Below, piece by piece: positions 51,501 to 58,721 of a stretch of 64,000 bases of DNA. This DNA is from Lysinibacillus irui (GTDB lineage: Bacteria > Bacillota > Bacilli > Bacillales_A > Planococcaceae). The notes below the pieces were generated by a model. The model was not told where the DNA came from, made no database searches, and saw nothing but the letters and a program-made list of their open reading frames with translations. Positions within the stretch are counted from its first letter, which is position 1, and the number at the start of each line of letters is the position of its first letter. The stretch spans positions 186,001 to 250,000 of the forward strand of contig NZ_CP113528.1 in assembly GCF_028877475.1 (NCBI RefSeq), given 5' to 3'. A program made the position numbers and the translations under genes.

Positions 51501-54500
51501 AGTGGACAAACTAGATGATGGACCGAAGAAAGATGAACTCCAAGGCCGTCTAGATGATGTTCTAGAAAAGATTGAAGCACTTGAGTCAGTTGGAAAAGCT
51601 GAGGAGTCTAAGTTGCAACCTGACGTAGACAATGCAAAGGATATTGTAAACCAACTACCTGATAGTGAATTCAAAAATGAGTTGCTGGAGCGTTTAGAGG
51701 AATTACAAAAAGAGCTGGACAAACAAACTTCCGAAACTGATGCTGAAAAGGCTGTTGAAAAAGTAGAGGATTCTTTAAAAAGAGCAGACTATGATCAGGC
51801 AAAAGACTTAGTTGATAGACTTGTAGATGAGGTAAAAAAAGGTGAGCTCCAAGAGCGATTAGAAAGTGTCCTAGAGAAAATCGATGCTATTGAAGCCGTA
51901 GATAACTCTGAAAAAACATTAACGCAGCAGGATAAAAATGATGCTCAATCTAAGGTAGATAAACTTCCTGAAGGTGAATTGAAGGACGAACTTCAAAACC
52001 GTTTGGATGAAGTACAGAAGATCATCGACAATCTCTCTGCTGAAGAACAGGCTGAAAAAGCTGTGGAGAAAACGGAGTCCACTCTAGACAAAGGCGAGTT
52101 TATTATTGCTCAAGATTTAGTAAATGCCTTAGAGGACGGTAGTAAGAAAAATGAGCTGCAGGATCGTCTAGACAAAGTTAAAGAGTTCATCGGCTTAATT
52201 GATGAGATTGAAAAAACCTTAAAAGAAGCTGAAGATACTTTAAATACAGATCACCTGGGGAGCGTTCAAGACCAGATTACCTCTTTACCTGATAGTGTAA
52301 TCAAGGGTTCTTTGCAAGATCGTTTAGATGATTTACTAGCTTACAGAGAAGCCGAAAAGTCTGTATCAAAAGCTGAAGAATTAGCAGTACAGTCCTACAA
52401 AGATAAAGCACAAGAATTAGTCGACCAATTAAAACCTTGGAAGGGTAAAGATCACTTACAAGAGCGTTTAGATAAGCTCCAAGATGTGATTGACCAAAAA
52501 GAGGGTGACTTAATTGACAAAATTTTAAATGACCCTGACCATGTTACATCGCAAGAATTAGCCGACTACACAGACAATGATGTAGTAGATGAAAAGCTGA
52601 AAGACTATATTGAAAACATCCTTGAAGAAGCCGAAAACGGTAACATTACAAAGGATGATGTTGTACAAATTGTACGTTTAATCACGTTCTTAGAGAGATC
52701 AAAGCGATCTATGGCCGAGGGAGACATCACAAAATACGAAGCGGAGTACTTAAGTGCAACAGTCTCTGTAAAATCTAAGTTCCCTAATGCCTCTGTATTA
52801 AGAGCCATCCCAGGATACTTAAACGACATTTTAGATTTACCAAGTCTGGCAAAAGAAATCGCAGAACTTTTAAACAGACCTTTAAATGATGTATTAGCTG
52901 AACTAGAATCACTGTTAGGTTCAGATGAAGTTATAACGTTATCTTATTCCGTCCAGTATGTAACAGAAGATGGAGAGGTTATCTTAGAGCAACCGAAAGA
53001 AGCACCAACTGGTACAGTAACTGTCAAAGCCCAAGCTATTGAGGGGTACGAGTTAGTTTCTGAAGGTACACAAACATTTGAATTAACGGAAGATACAAAA
53101 GGCACAGTTATTACTTTTATAGTAAAACCTGTGAAAGAGGTAACAGAGATAACGCAAGGAAGTTACACAATCGAATATGTAACACTTGAAAATGAAGTTG
53201 TCCATACAGAGACAATCGAAGAGGTTGACTTTGGTAAAATCGATGTTGTAGCTCAAGCTCCTGAAGGTTATGAATTACTCGAAACGGAAGAACCTTCACA
53301 AACAATAGAACTATCAAAAGATATTCCTTTTGAATTACTACGTTTTGTAGTAAAACAAAAAGAAGCAGATATAGAAACACCACCGACTGTTGAGGGTGAA
53401 GAAAGTTTAGAACAACCAGAAGCAGAAGAAACAACTACTGACGAACCAATTGTAGAACCTAGTGAAGTAGAAGAGACACCTTCAACTGAAGAAGAATTAC
53501 CTTCTGCAGAACAACCTTCGGTGCCTACACCTGAAGAAACAACTGAAGAACCTTCTGTTGAAACAGTTACGGCACCTACAATAGGGGAAGAGACGGCACT
53601 TGTACGTTCCTTCTTGGTTGCTTCTTTAGATAATGCGTATTTTACATCGACTGCTCAAAATACAGGTGTAGATCACAGTCAATATTTATATGATGTATCT
53701 CAATCAACGGTATTAGTTAAGGCATTCTTAGCAAATCCAACCGATGAGACAAGGTTAGAAGCTAAAAATTTCATCTTAGGGAACTTATATGCAGGTGAGT
53801 TTAAAACAACATTGCTGAAATTGTTAGCATTACCAGGTGAGGAGATTCCTACTGATGGTGAGGATATTACGATTATTCATCCTTCTAAACCGCCAGTAAA
53901 CCCAGAACCACCAACACCAATTGATCCTAACCCACCAGTTGAACCGCCTGTCATTGAACCACCAGTCGTTGAACCGCCTGTAGTTATTCCTAAACCGGAA
54001 CCTCCTACTGTTTTACCAGAAATACCAGGAGGTACTACAGTAGCAGAAACTATTGATTTCAAAGATGGAAAGTGGACAATTAAAAATCCTGCAACGGATG
54101 TAATAGAACTAAAACACAAAGATATTAAAATCAAAGTTCCGCTAGAAACCAATGCAAAACTTTGGGAAGTTGAATGGATCTTGAAATCTAATCAACATTA
54201 TCAACTTCGCATTTGGGCTGATGGTAAGGAAATCACTGTATTTAAGAAGCCAATTGAAATCACAAAAACATCGAAAAAAGCGTATGTCTTCCGATTCGAA
54301 AATGGACAATATACAGCTATTCCATTTACTTTTGCAGTACCAAACCAAATTCAATTTAAGGTGACTAAAACAGGGGAATTCCAATTCTCTACAAAACGTA
54401 TTACATTTAAGGACATTGATGGGGTCTTTAGTCAACGTGCAATTGAGGAGTTAGCAAGCAGACATATTGTTAAGGGTACATCTCCTGACTACTACAGCCC

Positions 54501-54951
54501 TTACGAGTCACTAACTAGAGCACAATTCAGTGCAATGTTAGTAAGAAGTTTAGGAATTGATACATCTGATGTTGTAAACGGAGTCTTTAAAGATGTAAAG
54601 GCGAAAGATTGGTTTGCTAAAGATGTACAAGCCTTATACGAAACGGGCATTATCAGAGGTGTAACTGCTACGAAGTTTAATCCTAATAGCCCGCTAACAC
54701 GTCAACAAGCAGCACTTATGCTAGACCGAGCTCTGGACTATTTAAAGGTTGAGAAAAGTGATTCCACAACGCTTGATTTTAAAGATGCAAATAAAATTTC
54801 AGAAGAGGCAAAACCAGCTGTTGCTACGATGCAAACACTTGGGATTTTTAGTGGTAAAGAAGGTAATAAATTTGACCCACATGCTAATTTAACACGTGCG
54901 GAAATGGCCAAAGTTCTACAAATTACCTTAGAACTTGCAGGATTATTTTAA
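45532..54951 (+). CDS. Giant SLH surface protein: LRR_5, helical repeats, MucBP-like domains
   Basis: 3139 residues; TTG start with GAGGGAG upstream. Signal peptide (about 1-43). Two long LRR_5/BspA blocks (about 50-330 and 430-620), a third at about 830-1075, then Ig-like domains to about 1260. Residues about 1330-2330 hold some 19 helical repeats of roughly 50 residues ('A...VD.LPDG..KDELQ.RLDEV...I'), like the Cry1Ac D-VI-related repeats seen in large adhesins. Two MucBP-like domains follow (about 2460-2610), then a Pro/Glu-rich stalk and three SLH motifs at the end. It shares leader and ends with the preceding gene. Likely a long adhesin. Confidence 0.9.
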   Translation: MSKEKGSKKKVKTSKKEKLFISAVAAGALVAGVSTAEDVQEAKAATPNPVSDFTYTVNNGEVTITGYVGASKSVVFPSTINGMPVVKLGEDVGDLENGSFQRKGITSIVIPNTVKEIGIRAFRGNEISNLTIPSSVEKIGKMAFYETGLKTINLTEGLKIIDDYAFMNNYESKTLTLPSTLESVGVSAFSQCGLEGTLTVPKGVKSMGTEAFSRGNLTSVTFEDGLTSIGRWAFMGNLLTSVSIPKSVTTIEDHAFSNNRLVNVEIPENIISLGDGAFGANNGLKEVVYRGKSTTATFGDWKGIYGLNTSVIFKGYNGTTFETAVKSQGFIFESLVNWIPAEIEGVSWSVNTNKTSAVILPSINGDVAKVMFAKGENLTADFFTNIANKNKVVDITANLNYEFTVSEGTPYTLYVEDNLGNKLVQTFDPSFAYALDSVSGNMILEGYWGTKKDVVIPSTIDGKPVVQIGIDTTNSTKGAFADSNIISVEIPNSVKKIGGYAFHNNSLTSINIPSSVTHIGNSAFSWNPLTHIEIPNGVESIGDFAFEATGRDTGLNGVSYVFIPRSVKHIGMYAFSGQTGFSGEKVFFVYDNDGTEQLGNEAFAVGGTYLGNDGNFKKHLEGYDFPRGYKYNPDLKIILDKKNLTVERENAPSEIAPEFTVKYSVTTSPTKPSSYDNTLNGSSHTLDYNPSDEGKYLHLKVEEKYTSSVFSYIPDSAYTKVTEKTLPLVAPGLKVKYEVNEEKTSALIKPLIADSLEGLKYKVKYAKGKNLTTDFFTNPSNASSITDVSSKANYEFNVSEGTAYTLYVEDEYGNKTVQTFDPSFVYTTMDNNISIQGYWGSEVDVVIPHTIEGLQVTRIAPNAFQPVSESTQLAQGQSTVKLNSVVIPETVTHIGNSAFYKNNLQSITLPQNLTSLEGYAFTGNKLSNVVLPVGITSIADGVFLGNRLTSIDIQGVITQIGADALNGNKLTSFVVPDTVTKIGARALQSNLLSTVALNDGLISIGSDAFSLNSITNLVIPSTVTKIDTRAFNVNPLTYVEFKGADVSTTISEEAFNTPSAKYYGLQGTIFESYITDKGYSYNNFYTLAGYSDQVKKTHSLTITPTAGNPSDGIYYAFSKEANAKDVQSADWVAVPSEGATALLDESFEDGTYYLHTKVVWGTDTLYTTSNPLELDNVPPVEPTLSVTVDESNNKAIAVSVDFPTDANKKEYRIDGGAWTEYTAPITLTENSTIEARAIDTAGNETISSPLEVDVQAIKLKWLLDNYTTATTDDFAWAGVTGVSSENIDRLRSIVTDYISTFNGGEVTVPTVADYETWLTYISALTSIQTSIENAKSIAIPSELTKAIQDINDAINALPDWVTGKTSFNEGVSLLERYATALEAVIDVEISLKQADKDSAQSLVDVIGDAHIEKQLSGRLEIVQEFIDATTFVENAESSRNEEDILKAQTKVAALPDHTVKTQLQKRLDALIHLIGVEQAVSKSEETLVQEDKDKAQNLVDTLPNGDKKDSLQSRLDLVQDIINASNAVNQAELTSSDEDIATAQDAIDLLPAGEKKSELQNRLDAVKNLGDASKAVVTAETNLTQVDHDKAKQLVEALPNGAVKDNLISRLDDVQNIIYATKAVEDVESSLDKTGIEDAQPLVDAIVNENKKDELQKRLDEVSKTISAKDGVATAEVSYSISDKEAAQQLVDVLSPDNPHKKDLLDRLEQVQAVIDATVAVDNAKDFPTVEHIQTAQEAINKINDSNPKKDELQSILDTVTNLKAVEDAVSKSETSLEQEDVNTARGLVDALDESDVKEVFIERLDEVQRLIDAEKAVSNLEQSLSKDNYDGVKAQVDALKDHPKKVELLDRLEAIKDKIDKLTAEEEAENAVDNAGISLDRNDYDKAKDLVNNLEDGSKKEELQDRLDEIGKILDKIDEIEEDLKNAENTNSTDLDDIQNKIKELPESDKKDELQNKLDEIKENNGAEKAVETVEETLDRDDYNAAKDLVDKLDDGPKKDELQGRLDDVLEKIEALESVGKAEESKLQPDVDNAKDIVNQLPDSEFKNELLERLEELQKELDKQTSETDAEKAVEKVEDSLKRADYDQAKDLVDRLVDEVKKGELQERLESVLEKIDAIEAVDNSEKTLTQQDKNDAQSKVDKLPEGELKDELQNRLDEVQKIIDNLSAEEQAEKAVEKTESTLDKGEFIIAQDLVNALEDGSKKNELQDRLDKVKEFIGLIDEIEKTLKEAEDTLNTDHLGSVQDQITSLPDSVIKGSLQDRLDDLLAYREAEKSVSKAEELAVQSYKDKAQELVDQLKPWKGKDHLQERLDKLQDVIDQKEGDLIDKILNDPDHVTSQELADYTDNDVVDEKLKDYIENILEEAENGNITKDDVVQIVRLITFLERSKRSMAEGDITKYEAEYLSATVSVKSKFPNASVLRAIPGYLNDILDLPSLAKEIAELLNRPLNDVLAELESLLGSDEVITLSYSVQYVTEDGEVILEQPKEAPTGTVTVKAQAIEGYELVSEGTQTFELTEDTKGTVITFIVKPVKEVTEITQGSYTIEYVTLENEVVHTETIEEVDFGKIDVVAQAPEGYELLETEEPSQTIELSKDIPFELLRFVVKQKEADIETPPTVEGEESLEQPEAEETTTDEPIVEPSEVEETPSTEEELPSAEQPSVPTPEETTEEPSVETVTAPTIGEETALVRSFLVASLDNAYFTSTAQNTGVDHSQYLYDVSQSTVLVKAFLANPTDETRLEAKNFILGNLYAGEFKTTLLKLLALPGEEIPTDGEDITIIHPSKPPVNPEPPTPIDPNPPVEPPVIEPPVVEPPVVIPKPEPPTVLPEIPGGTTVAETIDFKDGKWTIKNPATDVIELKHKDIKIKVPLETNAKLWEVEWILKSNQHYQLRIWADGKEITVFKKPIEITKTSKKAYVFRFENGQYTAIPFTFAVPNQIQFKVTKTGEFQFSTKRITFKDIDGVFSQRAIEELASRHIVKGTSPDYYSPYESLTRAQFSAMLVRSLGIDTSDVVNGVFKDVKAKDWFAKDVQALYETGIIRGVTATKFNPNSPLTRQQAALMLDRALDYLKVEKSDSTTLDFKDANKISEEAKPAVATMQTLGIFSGKEGNKFDPHANLTRAEMAKVLQITLELAGLF

Positions 54952-54990
54952 GCAATCCTTAAATAGTAGAACAATTCTTCCTTTAGAAAA

Positions 54991-55024
54991 AAGGAAGTAC
55001 CTCGAATAATCGGTGTACTTCCTT
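54991..55024 (+). terminator. Terminator after giant SLH gene
   Basis: AAGGAAGTACCTCGA pairs with TCGGTGTACTTCCTT around ATAA. Upstream CTTCCTTT could instead pair with AAAGGAAG, and the stem contains GGAAGTACC, so it is formally like a family-B leader, but its place after a long gene favours a terminator. Confidence 0.65.
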
Positions 55025-55111
55025 ACTAAGGGGGATGTATTAAATATACTTATACAAATAAGTTATGTCCAAAAATGAGGTATCAAGAATCTGTTTAGGA
55101 GATGAATGTAA

Positions 55112-55345
55112 ATGGTCAAAAAATTTATGGTGTTAATTACTGTTGTTGGAAGTCTTTTTATTTTGCTCCGCAAAGGAAAATTTGAAAATATAAGTAATTC
55201 AAGTAGTTGTAATAGTACGACGTTTAAGAAGGGACAGACAATCGGATCAACTAAATCTATACCTATAACTGGAAAATGTGTAGGGAGTGTAGGACCTATT
55301 ACAACTATAGGAAGAGTAGGATCTACTTCAAACATAAATCGATAG
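55112..55345 (+). CDS. Small secreted or membrane-tethered unknown protein
   Basis: 77 residues, ATG with TAGGAGATG upstream. One hydrophobic N-terminal segment (MVLITVVGSLFILL) is followed by a Ser/Gly/Thr-rich polar tail without charged clusters. Could be a small exported peptide; coding status is uncertain. Confidence 0.35.
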   Translation: MVKKFMVLITVVGSLFILLRKGKFENISNSSSCNSTTFKKGQTIGSTKSIPITGKCVGSVGPITTIGRVGSTSNINR

Positions 55346-55420
55346 CTTTTTGGAGTATAGTACAAGGTAGTTTGATTTTTTCTGTTTATTAAAGTAAAGT
55401 GTAAATACTGATGAAAACCG

Positions 55421-55467
55421 AAGGAAGCACCGATTCACTGTCTTTTAGACATGGATTGGTGCTTTTT
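55421..55467 (+). terminator. Hairpin with GGAAGCACC core; possible divergent family B copy
   Basis: GAAGCACCGATTCACTGTC pairs with GACATGGATTGGTGC before TTTTTT. The 5' arm contains GG-AAGCA-CC, the family-B core, but the outer hairpin pairs are poor. The next gene starts 245 bases later, and no gene lies in 55346-55713. Confidence 0.5.
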
Positions 55468-55520
55468 TATTAATTGAAGTTCTATAAAAAAGAATAACCG
55501 TTTAAAATTAATATGATTTT

Positions 55521-55557
55521 TTGTTCAACAATCGGGCCATAAAATTGAATAACATCT
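55521..55557 (+). repeat. Dispersed palindromic repeat, copy 1
   Basis: TTGTTCAACAATCGGGCC and then AAAATTGAATAACATCTT match, on the opposite strand, the segment at 58461-58504, and partly 56306-56331 on the same strand. Confidence 0.6.
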
Positions 55558-55713
55558 TGAAATAATTTGGAATATTTATGTTAGAATGTTAAGTAATATA
55601 TTTAAACTATATTTTTACCCAATAAAACCCCTTTTCTAAATGAAATTAATCATAAACCCCAAGTTATTTTTTTTCATAAAAACTACATCTGTTTAGGGCT
55701 AGGAGGATATAAA

Positions 55714-56220
55714 TTGTTTGAGAAATTCAGAAAGAAAAAAGAAGAAGATGAGCTACCAGAAGTAATAGAAGTAGTAGATGAAATAAAGCTTAGTGATGAA
55801 GAAATTGAAGACTTAAAAAGCAAAGCTAAAGCTATGGATGAAGAAAAAATTCAAAACTTTAGTAAGCATTATTCAGAAGATGGACTTTGGAAGAAGATAA
55901 AGAAATACTCTAAAAAAGTCGGTTCATCTGCAGTATATGCCATACTACTTCTTTATTTTGTCTTACAAAAGGAAGAGGTACCTATAAAAAATAAAGCGAT
56001 TATATATGGTGCATTAGGCTACTTTATTTTACCTATCGACTTGATTCCAGATGTAGCACTGGGAGTAGGGTATACTGATGATATAGGAGTACTTCTTGCA
56101 GCTTTATGGCAAGTATCAATATATATTGATACTGATGTTAAAAATCAAGCCAAAGAAAAACTCAAAGATTGGTTTGGCGATGATATAGATACCTCAGATA
56201 TAGATGATAAATTAGTTTAG
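55714..56220 (+). CDS. DUF1232/YkvA-family membrane protein
   Basis: 168 residues; TTG start with AGGAGG. The acidic N-terminal 65 residues are helical. The DUF1232 core (about residues 90-130) reads 'IIYGALGYFILPIDLIPDVA' then 'GYTDDIGVLLAALWQV', the diagnostic 'Y..lPiDliPD.....G..DD' pattern, with two membrane segments. Function of the family is unknown. Single gene between repeats. Confidence 0.85.
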   Translation: MFEKFRKKKEEDELPEVIEVVDEIKLSDEEIEDLKSKAKAMDEEKIQNFSKHYSEDGLWKKIKKYSKKVGSSAVYAILLLYFVLQKEEVPIKNKAIIYGALGYFILPIDLIPDVALGVGYTDDIGVLLAALWQVSIYIDTDVKNQAKEKLKDWFGDDIDTSDIDDKLV

Positions 56221-56252
56221 ACAATATAGTAGGAACGTCAATCCAAAAGGAT

Positions 56253-56331
56253 TCCACAAACGGGCGCGATTCTGTAATAAGAATCAGCGCTCAATCTCAT
56301 TATAGGGCCCTATTATTGAATACATTCTTTT
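56253..56331 (+). repeat. Palindromic repeat cluster, copy 2
   Basis: GCGCGATTCT-loop-AGAATCAGCGC forms a hairpin, followed by TAGGGCCCTA and then TATTATTGAATACATTCTTTT, which shares the core of copies 1 and 3. The GGGCGCGATT motif also occurs at 58482. The 56221-56503 stretch has no gene. Confidence 0.6.
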
Positions 56332-56456
56332 AGGTTATTAAGCGAATATAAGGAATAAAAAATAAAATTAATGCATTGGTTCATTAAAAGAATATGATTT
56401 ATAAATTTAATCAAACTAAGTGTAGAATTTAATTTCGTACAATAATTCAATTTTGA

Positions 56457-56485
56457 TGAACATTTTGTGCGTTTTATGTTATAAT
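56457..56485 (+). promoter_or_regulatory. Promoter of XRE/ImmA/PIN module
   Basis: TGAACA, 17-bp spacer, TATAAT. The spacer contains a partial AACATTTTG...TTTTATGTT symmetry that could be the operator for the XRE protein encoded next. Confidence 0.6.
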
Positions 56486-56503
56486 AGTACTGAGGTGAAG
56501 GAT

Positions 56504-56830
56504 ATGGATTACAAACATACAGCAATGACCATTAATCAATGGATGCAAGAAAACAACGTATCTAAGACAAAAATGGCTGAATTAGTTGGTGTTAGTGAAG
56601 GATTATTACGTGCAATTTTAAAAGGTGATCGCCGTATTACATCAGAACGATTAACAAAATTTGCAGAAGTAATGAATATTCCACGTGCTACACTTTTAGG
56701 TTTATCAGATAGTGAATTATTCGCTGGATATAGCGTCATTCCACGTGGTGGGACAGATCTTTCTGTAACTAACAAACATCAAATTCAACAGGTAGCAATG
56801 CTTTTAAATGCATACGAAACCTTCAAGTAA
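56504..56830 (+). CDS. XRE-family helix-turn-helix regulator
   Basis: 108 residues; ATG 56504 with GAGGTGAAGG is preferred because an upstream in-frame start at 56453 lies in the promoter. Residues 8-65 form the HTH: 'INQWMQENNVSKTKMAELVG' then 'VSEGLLRAILKGDRRITSER' and 'FAEVMNIPRATLLGLS'. Followed after 14 bases by an ImmA-like peptidase, the standard pair in which a metallopeptidase controls or accompanies the repressor. Confidence 0.85.
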   Translation: MDYKHTAMTINQWMQENNVSKTKMAELVGVSEGLLRAILKGDRRITSERLTKFAEVMNIPRATLLGLSDSELFAGYSVIPRGGTDLSVTNKHQIQQVAMLLNAYETFK

Positions 56831-56844
56831 GTGGAGGTTATTTA

Positions 56845-57639
56845 ATGGAACAATTATTACAAGAAGTTGAACGATTAGCTAAAGACTATTATTTAAAGTA
56901 TATTTCTGAAGAAACATCATTAATTATTGCTGATATATTGGAAGATATTGTAATACAACAAGGGATAGAAGTAATCTACCTAAAATTACCTAAACTTGAT
57001 GAAGAAAGTCGTTCGTTAAATGGCATGTTTTTAAAACATATCAATCCAAAGGTTCAACCTAAAATTGTTATTAATCAGCTAGATAATGCAAGAACTCAAA
57101 ACTTCACTTTGGCTCATGAATGGTTCCATTATATTTTAGAATCCGAAGATTTAAAGAAATATGAGATTCGAATTGAATCAAATGAAGTATTAGAACGAGC
57201 CGGTGATTATTTTGCTGCAACCATTTTAATGAATAAGGATGCATTCAATCTTTATTTTGAAATTATTAAAAGTCAAGTAATTGAAAAGAAAATCTTTAAA
57301 TTAGCAGATATTTTTAAAGTACCTTATTTGAGTGTTGTTCGACGCATTAAAGAATTAGGACTTTGGGATATTTCAGCTTATGAAGAAATGACTGAGGAAC
57401 AATTAATGAATTTACGTGTAAGTGTAATGGATGATTCTATATTGGATATGCCACCTAAACGTAAGGAATTTGAGCAATTTCAAGAAAAATTAATTACTCG
57501 TGAGGCAGAAGGTACATTATCGAGCCAAGAAGTAGCGAAGATATTAGCCAATATAAATCCAGATTTAGCTGAAGAATATTACGAAAAATCAATAGAAAAT
57601 CAGGATATTAACGCACTTTGGGATGAATTAGAGGATTAG
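56845..57639 (+). CDS. ImmA/IrrE-family metallopeptidase
   Basis: 264 residues, ATG with GGAGG. The zinc motif HEWFH ('FTLAHEWFHYIL', about residue 91) with downstream 'ERAGDYFAATILM' (third ligand region) is typical of ImmA/IrrE. The C-terminal 90 residues are helical and acidic. Such peptidases cleave XRE repressors in response to stress, or serve as antitoxin partners. It is coupled with the PIN-like gene that starts 14 bases after its stop. Confidence 0.87.
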   Translation: MEQLLQEVERLAKDYYLKYISEETSLIIADILEDIVIQQGIEVIYLKLPKLDEESRSLNGMFLKHINPKVQPKIVINQLDNARTQNFTLAHEWFHYILESEDLKKYEIRIESNEVLERAGDYFAATILMNKDAFNLYFEIIKSQVIEKKIFKLADIFKVPYLSVVRRIKELGLWDISAYEEMTEEQLMNLRVSVMDDSILDMPPKRKEFEQFQEKLITREAEGTLSSQEVAKILANINPDLAEEYYEKSIENQDINALWDELED

Positions 57640-57653
57640 ATGGAGGGGATTTG

Positions 57654-58319
57654 ATGAAGGAAGTAACACTACCAATCTCCTCTTCTTGTTTTGTTGATGC
57701 CAATATTATTTTCTATATAGATAAGCTTAAAGATAAAGCTGATTTTATCAATGTTTTGGAGAAAGTATATGAATCTGTTTATATCCATGAAGAAGTTTAT
57801 AAGGAATTAAGCAGTTCTAGTCAAAAGTTTGTAGATAATAAATGTCAGGATCAAAAATGGATACTTCTAAATCCATTGCAGGAGTTTAAAACTACTTATT
57901 CAGACTATCAACTAATGCTTACTAAAATACAAGAAAAGCTTATTGAGGTGGACAAGCGTAGAGGAAAAGAAGGCAGTGTGGGTACAGGGGAAATTGCATC
58001 ACTTGCAGCTGCATATATGTTGAATGCGGAGATTATTTGTAGTAATGATTACTCTTTAGAAGATGTAATTGTGGAAGTACCATTACATATTTTTATTAAC
58101 GGAAACGAGGAAAGTGATCCAGTCTATATAAAGCATCATCGATTACTTGATTTTTGCGAGCTGGTTGTCTTTGGGAATATTTTGAAAAGAAGTGAAGTAA
58201 GAAAGTTTTATCAGATTGCACATATAGAGCTTAAACAGAAAAATTCCGAGGTTTTTAAGTTGTTTTTAACTGAGTTTGATGAAAGAATACCTGCTGAAGT
58301 AACTCTAAAGAATTTCTAA
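57654..58319 (+). CDS. PIN-like domain protein of XRE/ImmA module
   Basis: 221 residues; ATG 57654 with GGAGGGG. Features resemble PIN/VapC-like nucleases: 'CFVDANIIFYI' (first Asp), 'VYIHEEVYKELS' (Glu), 'GTGEIASLAAAYMLNAEIICSNDYSLEDV' in two blocks with acidic residues (E, D), as in the 'GE..a...A......i.tnD' pattern. PIN proteins cleave RNA. The C-terminal 70 residues are extra. With XRE and ImmA genes it makes a likely toxin/antitoxin or defence module; nuclease activity is inferred from motif spacing. Confidence 0.7.
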   Translation: MKEVTLPISSSCFVDANIIFYIDKLKDKADFINVLEKVYESVYIHEEVYKELSSSSQKFVDNKCQDQKWILLNPLQEFKTTYSDYQLMLTKIQEKLIEVDKRRGKEGSVGTGEIASLAAAYMLNAEIICSNDYSLEDVIVEVPLHIFINGNEESDPVYIKHHRLLDFCELVVFGNILKRSEVRKFYQIAHIELKQKNSEVFKLFLTEFDERIPAEVTLKNF

Positions 58320-58348
58320 TGCTTTTATTAAACTTGATAGTATAGTTT

Positions 58349-58384
58349 AAAATCGAATGGATATTAGGTCTATTCGATTTTTTA
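58349..58384 (+). terminator. Terminator of XRE/ImmA/PIN module
   Basis: AAAATCGAAT and ATTCGATTTT pair around 13 bases and run into TTTT. Confidence 0.8.
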
Positions 58385-58460
58385 TTATGTATTATACACT
58401 ATGTAGATATCGTTCCTAATGATAAAGATTTAGATTGACTTGAAAAAAATTTCCTTTATA

Positions 58461-58504
58461 AAAGAATGTTATTCAATTATAGGGCGCGATTGTTGAGCAA
58501 CATA
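58461..58504 (-). repeat. Dispersed palindromic repeat, copy 3 (inverted)
   Basis: Its minus strand reads TTGCTCAACAATCGCGCCC, TATAATTGAATAACATTCTT, closely matching 55521-55557. With 56306-56331 it forms an inverted pair around the XRE/ImmA/PIN module. Confidence 0.65.
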
Positions 58505-58559
58505 CTTTATGTATTGTTTATTAGAATGAAAATTGGTAGATGACGTTTAGAATGAGCGA

Positions 58560-58588
58560 TTGACGCTAAATTTCATATATGATACATT
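58560..58588 (+). promoter_or_regulatory. Probable promoter for family A leader copy 3
   Basis: TTGACG, 17-bp spacer, TACATT, 37 bases before the leader. The -10 box is weak. Confidence 0.45.
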
Positions 58589-58624
58589 AATTTCATATTT
58601 GATTTACGACTTTTATGATGCTCA

Positions 58625-58721
58625 GCCAAACGGTAGAGCAATTTTTAAACACTTTCTTAATGAGTGTTCTAACGATCCTTATAGGGACTCGTCTGAACTT
58701 TTATTTGAGAAAGTGTTTTTT
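58625..58721 (+). ncRNA. Family A leader RNA/attenuator, copy 3
   Basis: Same block order as copies 1 and 2: CCAAACGGTAGAGCA, ACACT (58649)-loop-AGTGT (58663-58667), CCTTATAGGG with GTCTG, TTAT, and the terminator arm ACACTTTCT (58649-58657) pairing with AGAAAGTGT (58708-58716) before TTTTTT. The stem sequence differs from the other copies but keeps pairing, which is strong evidence for an RNA. A 70-codon frame across it is judged spurious. Confidence 0.7.

Noticed and set aside
56453-56503. Earlier start for the XRE gene
   Set aside because: It lies within the promoter; the ATG at 56504 has GAGGTGAAGG.
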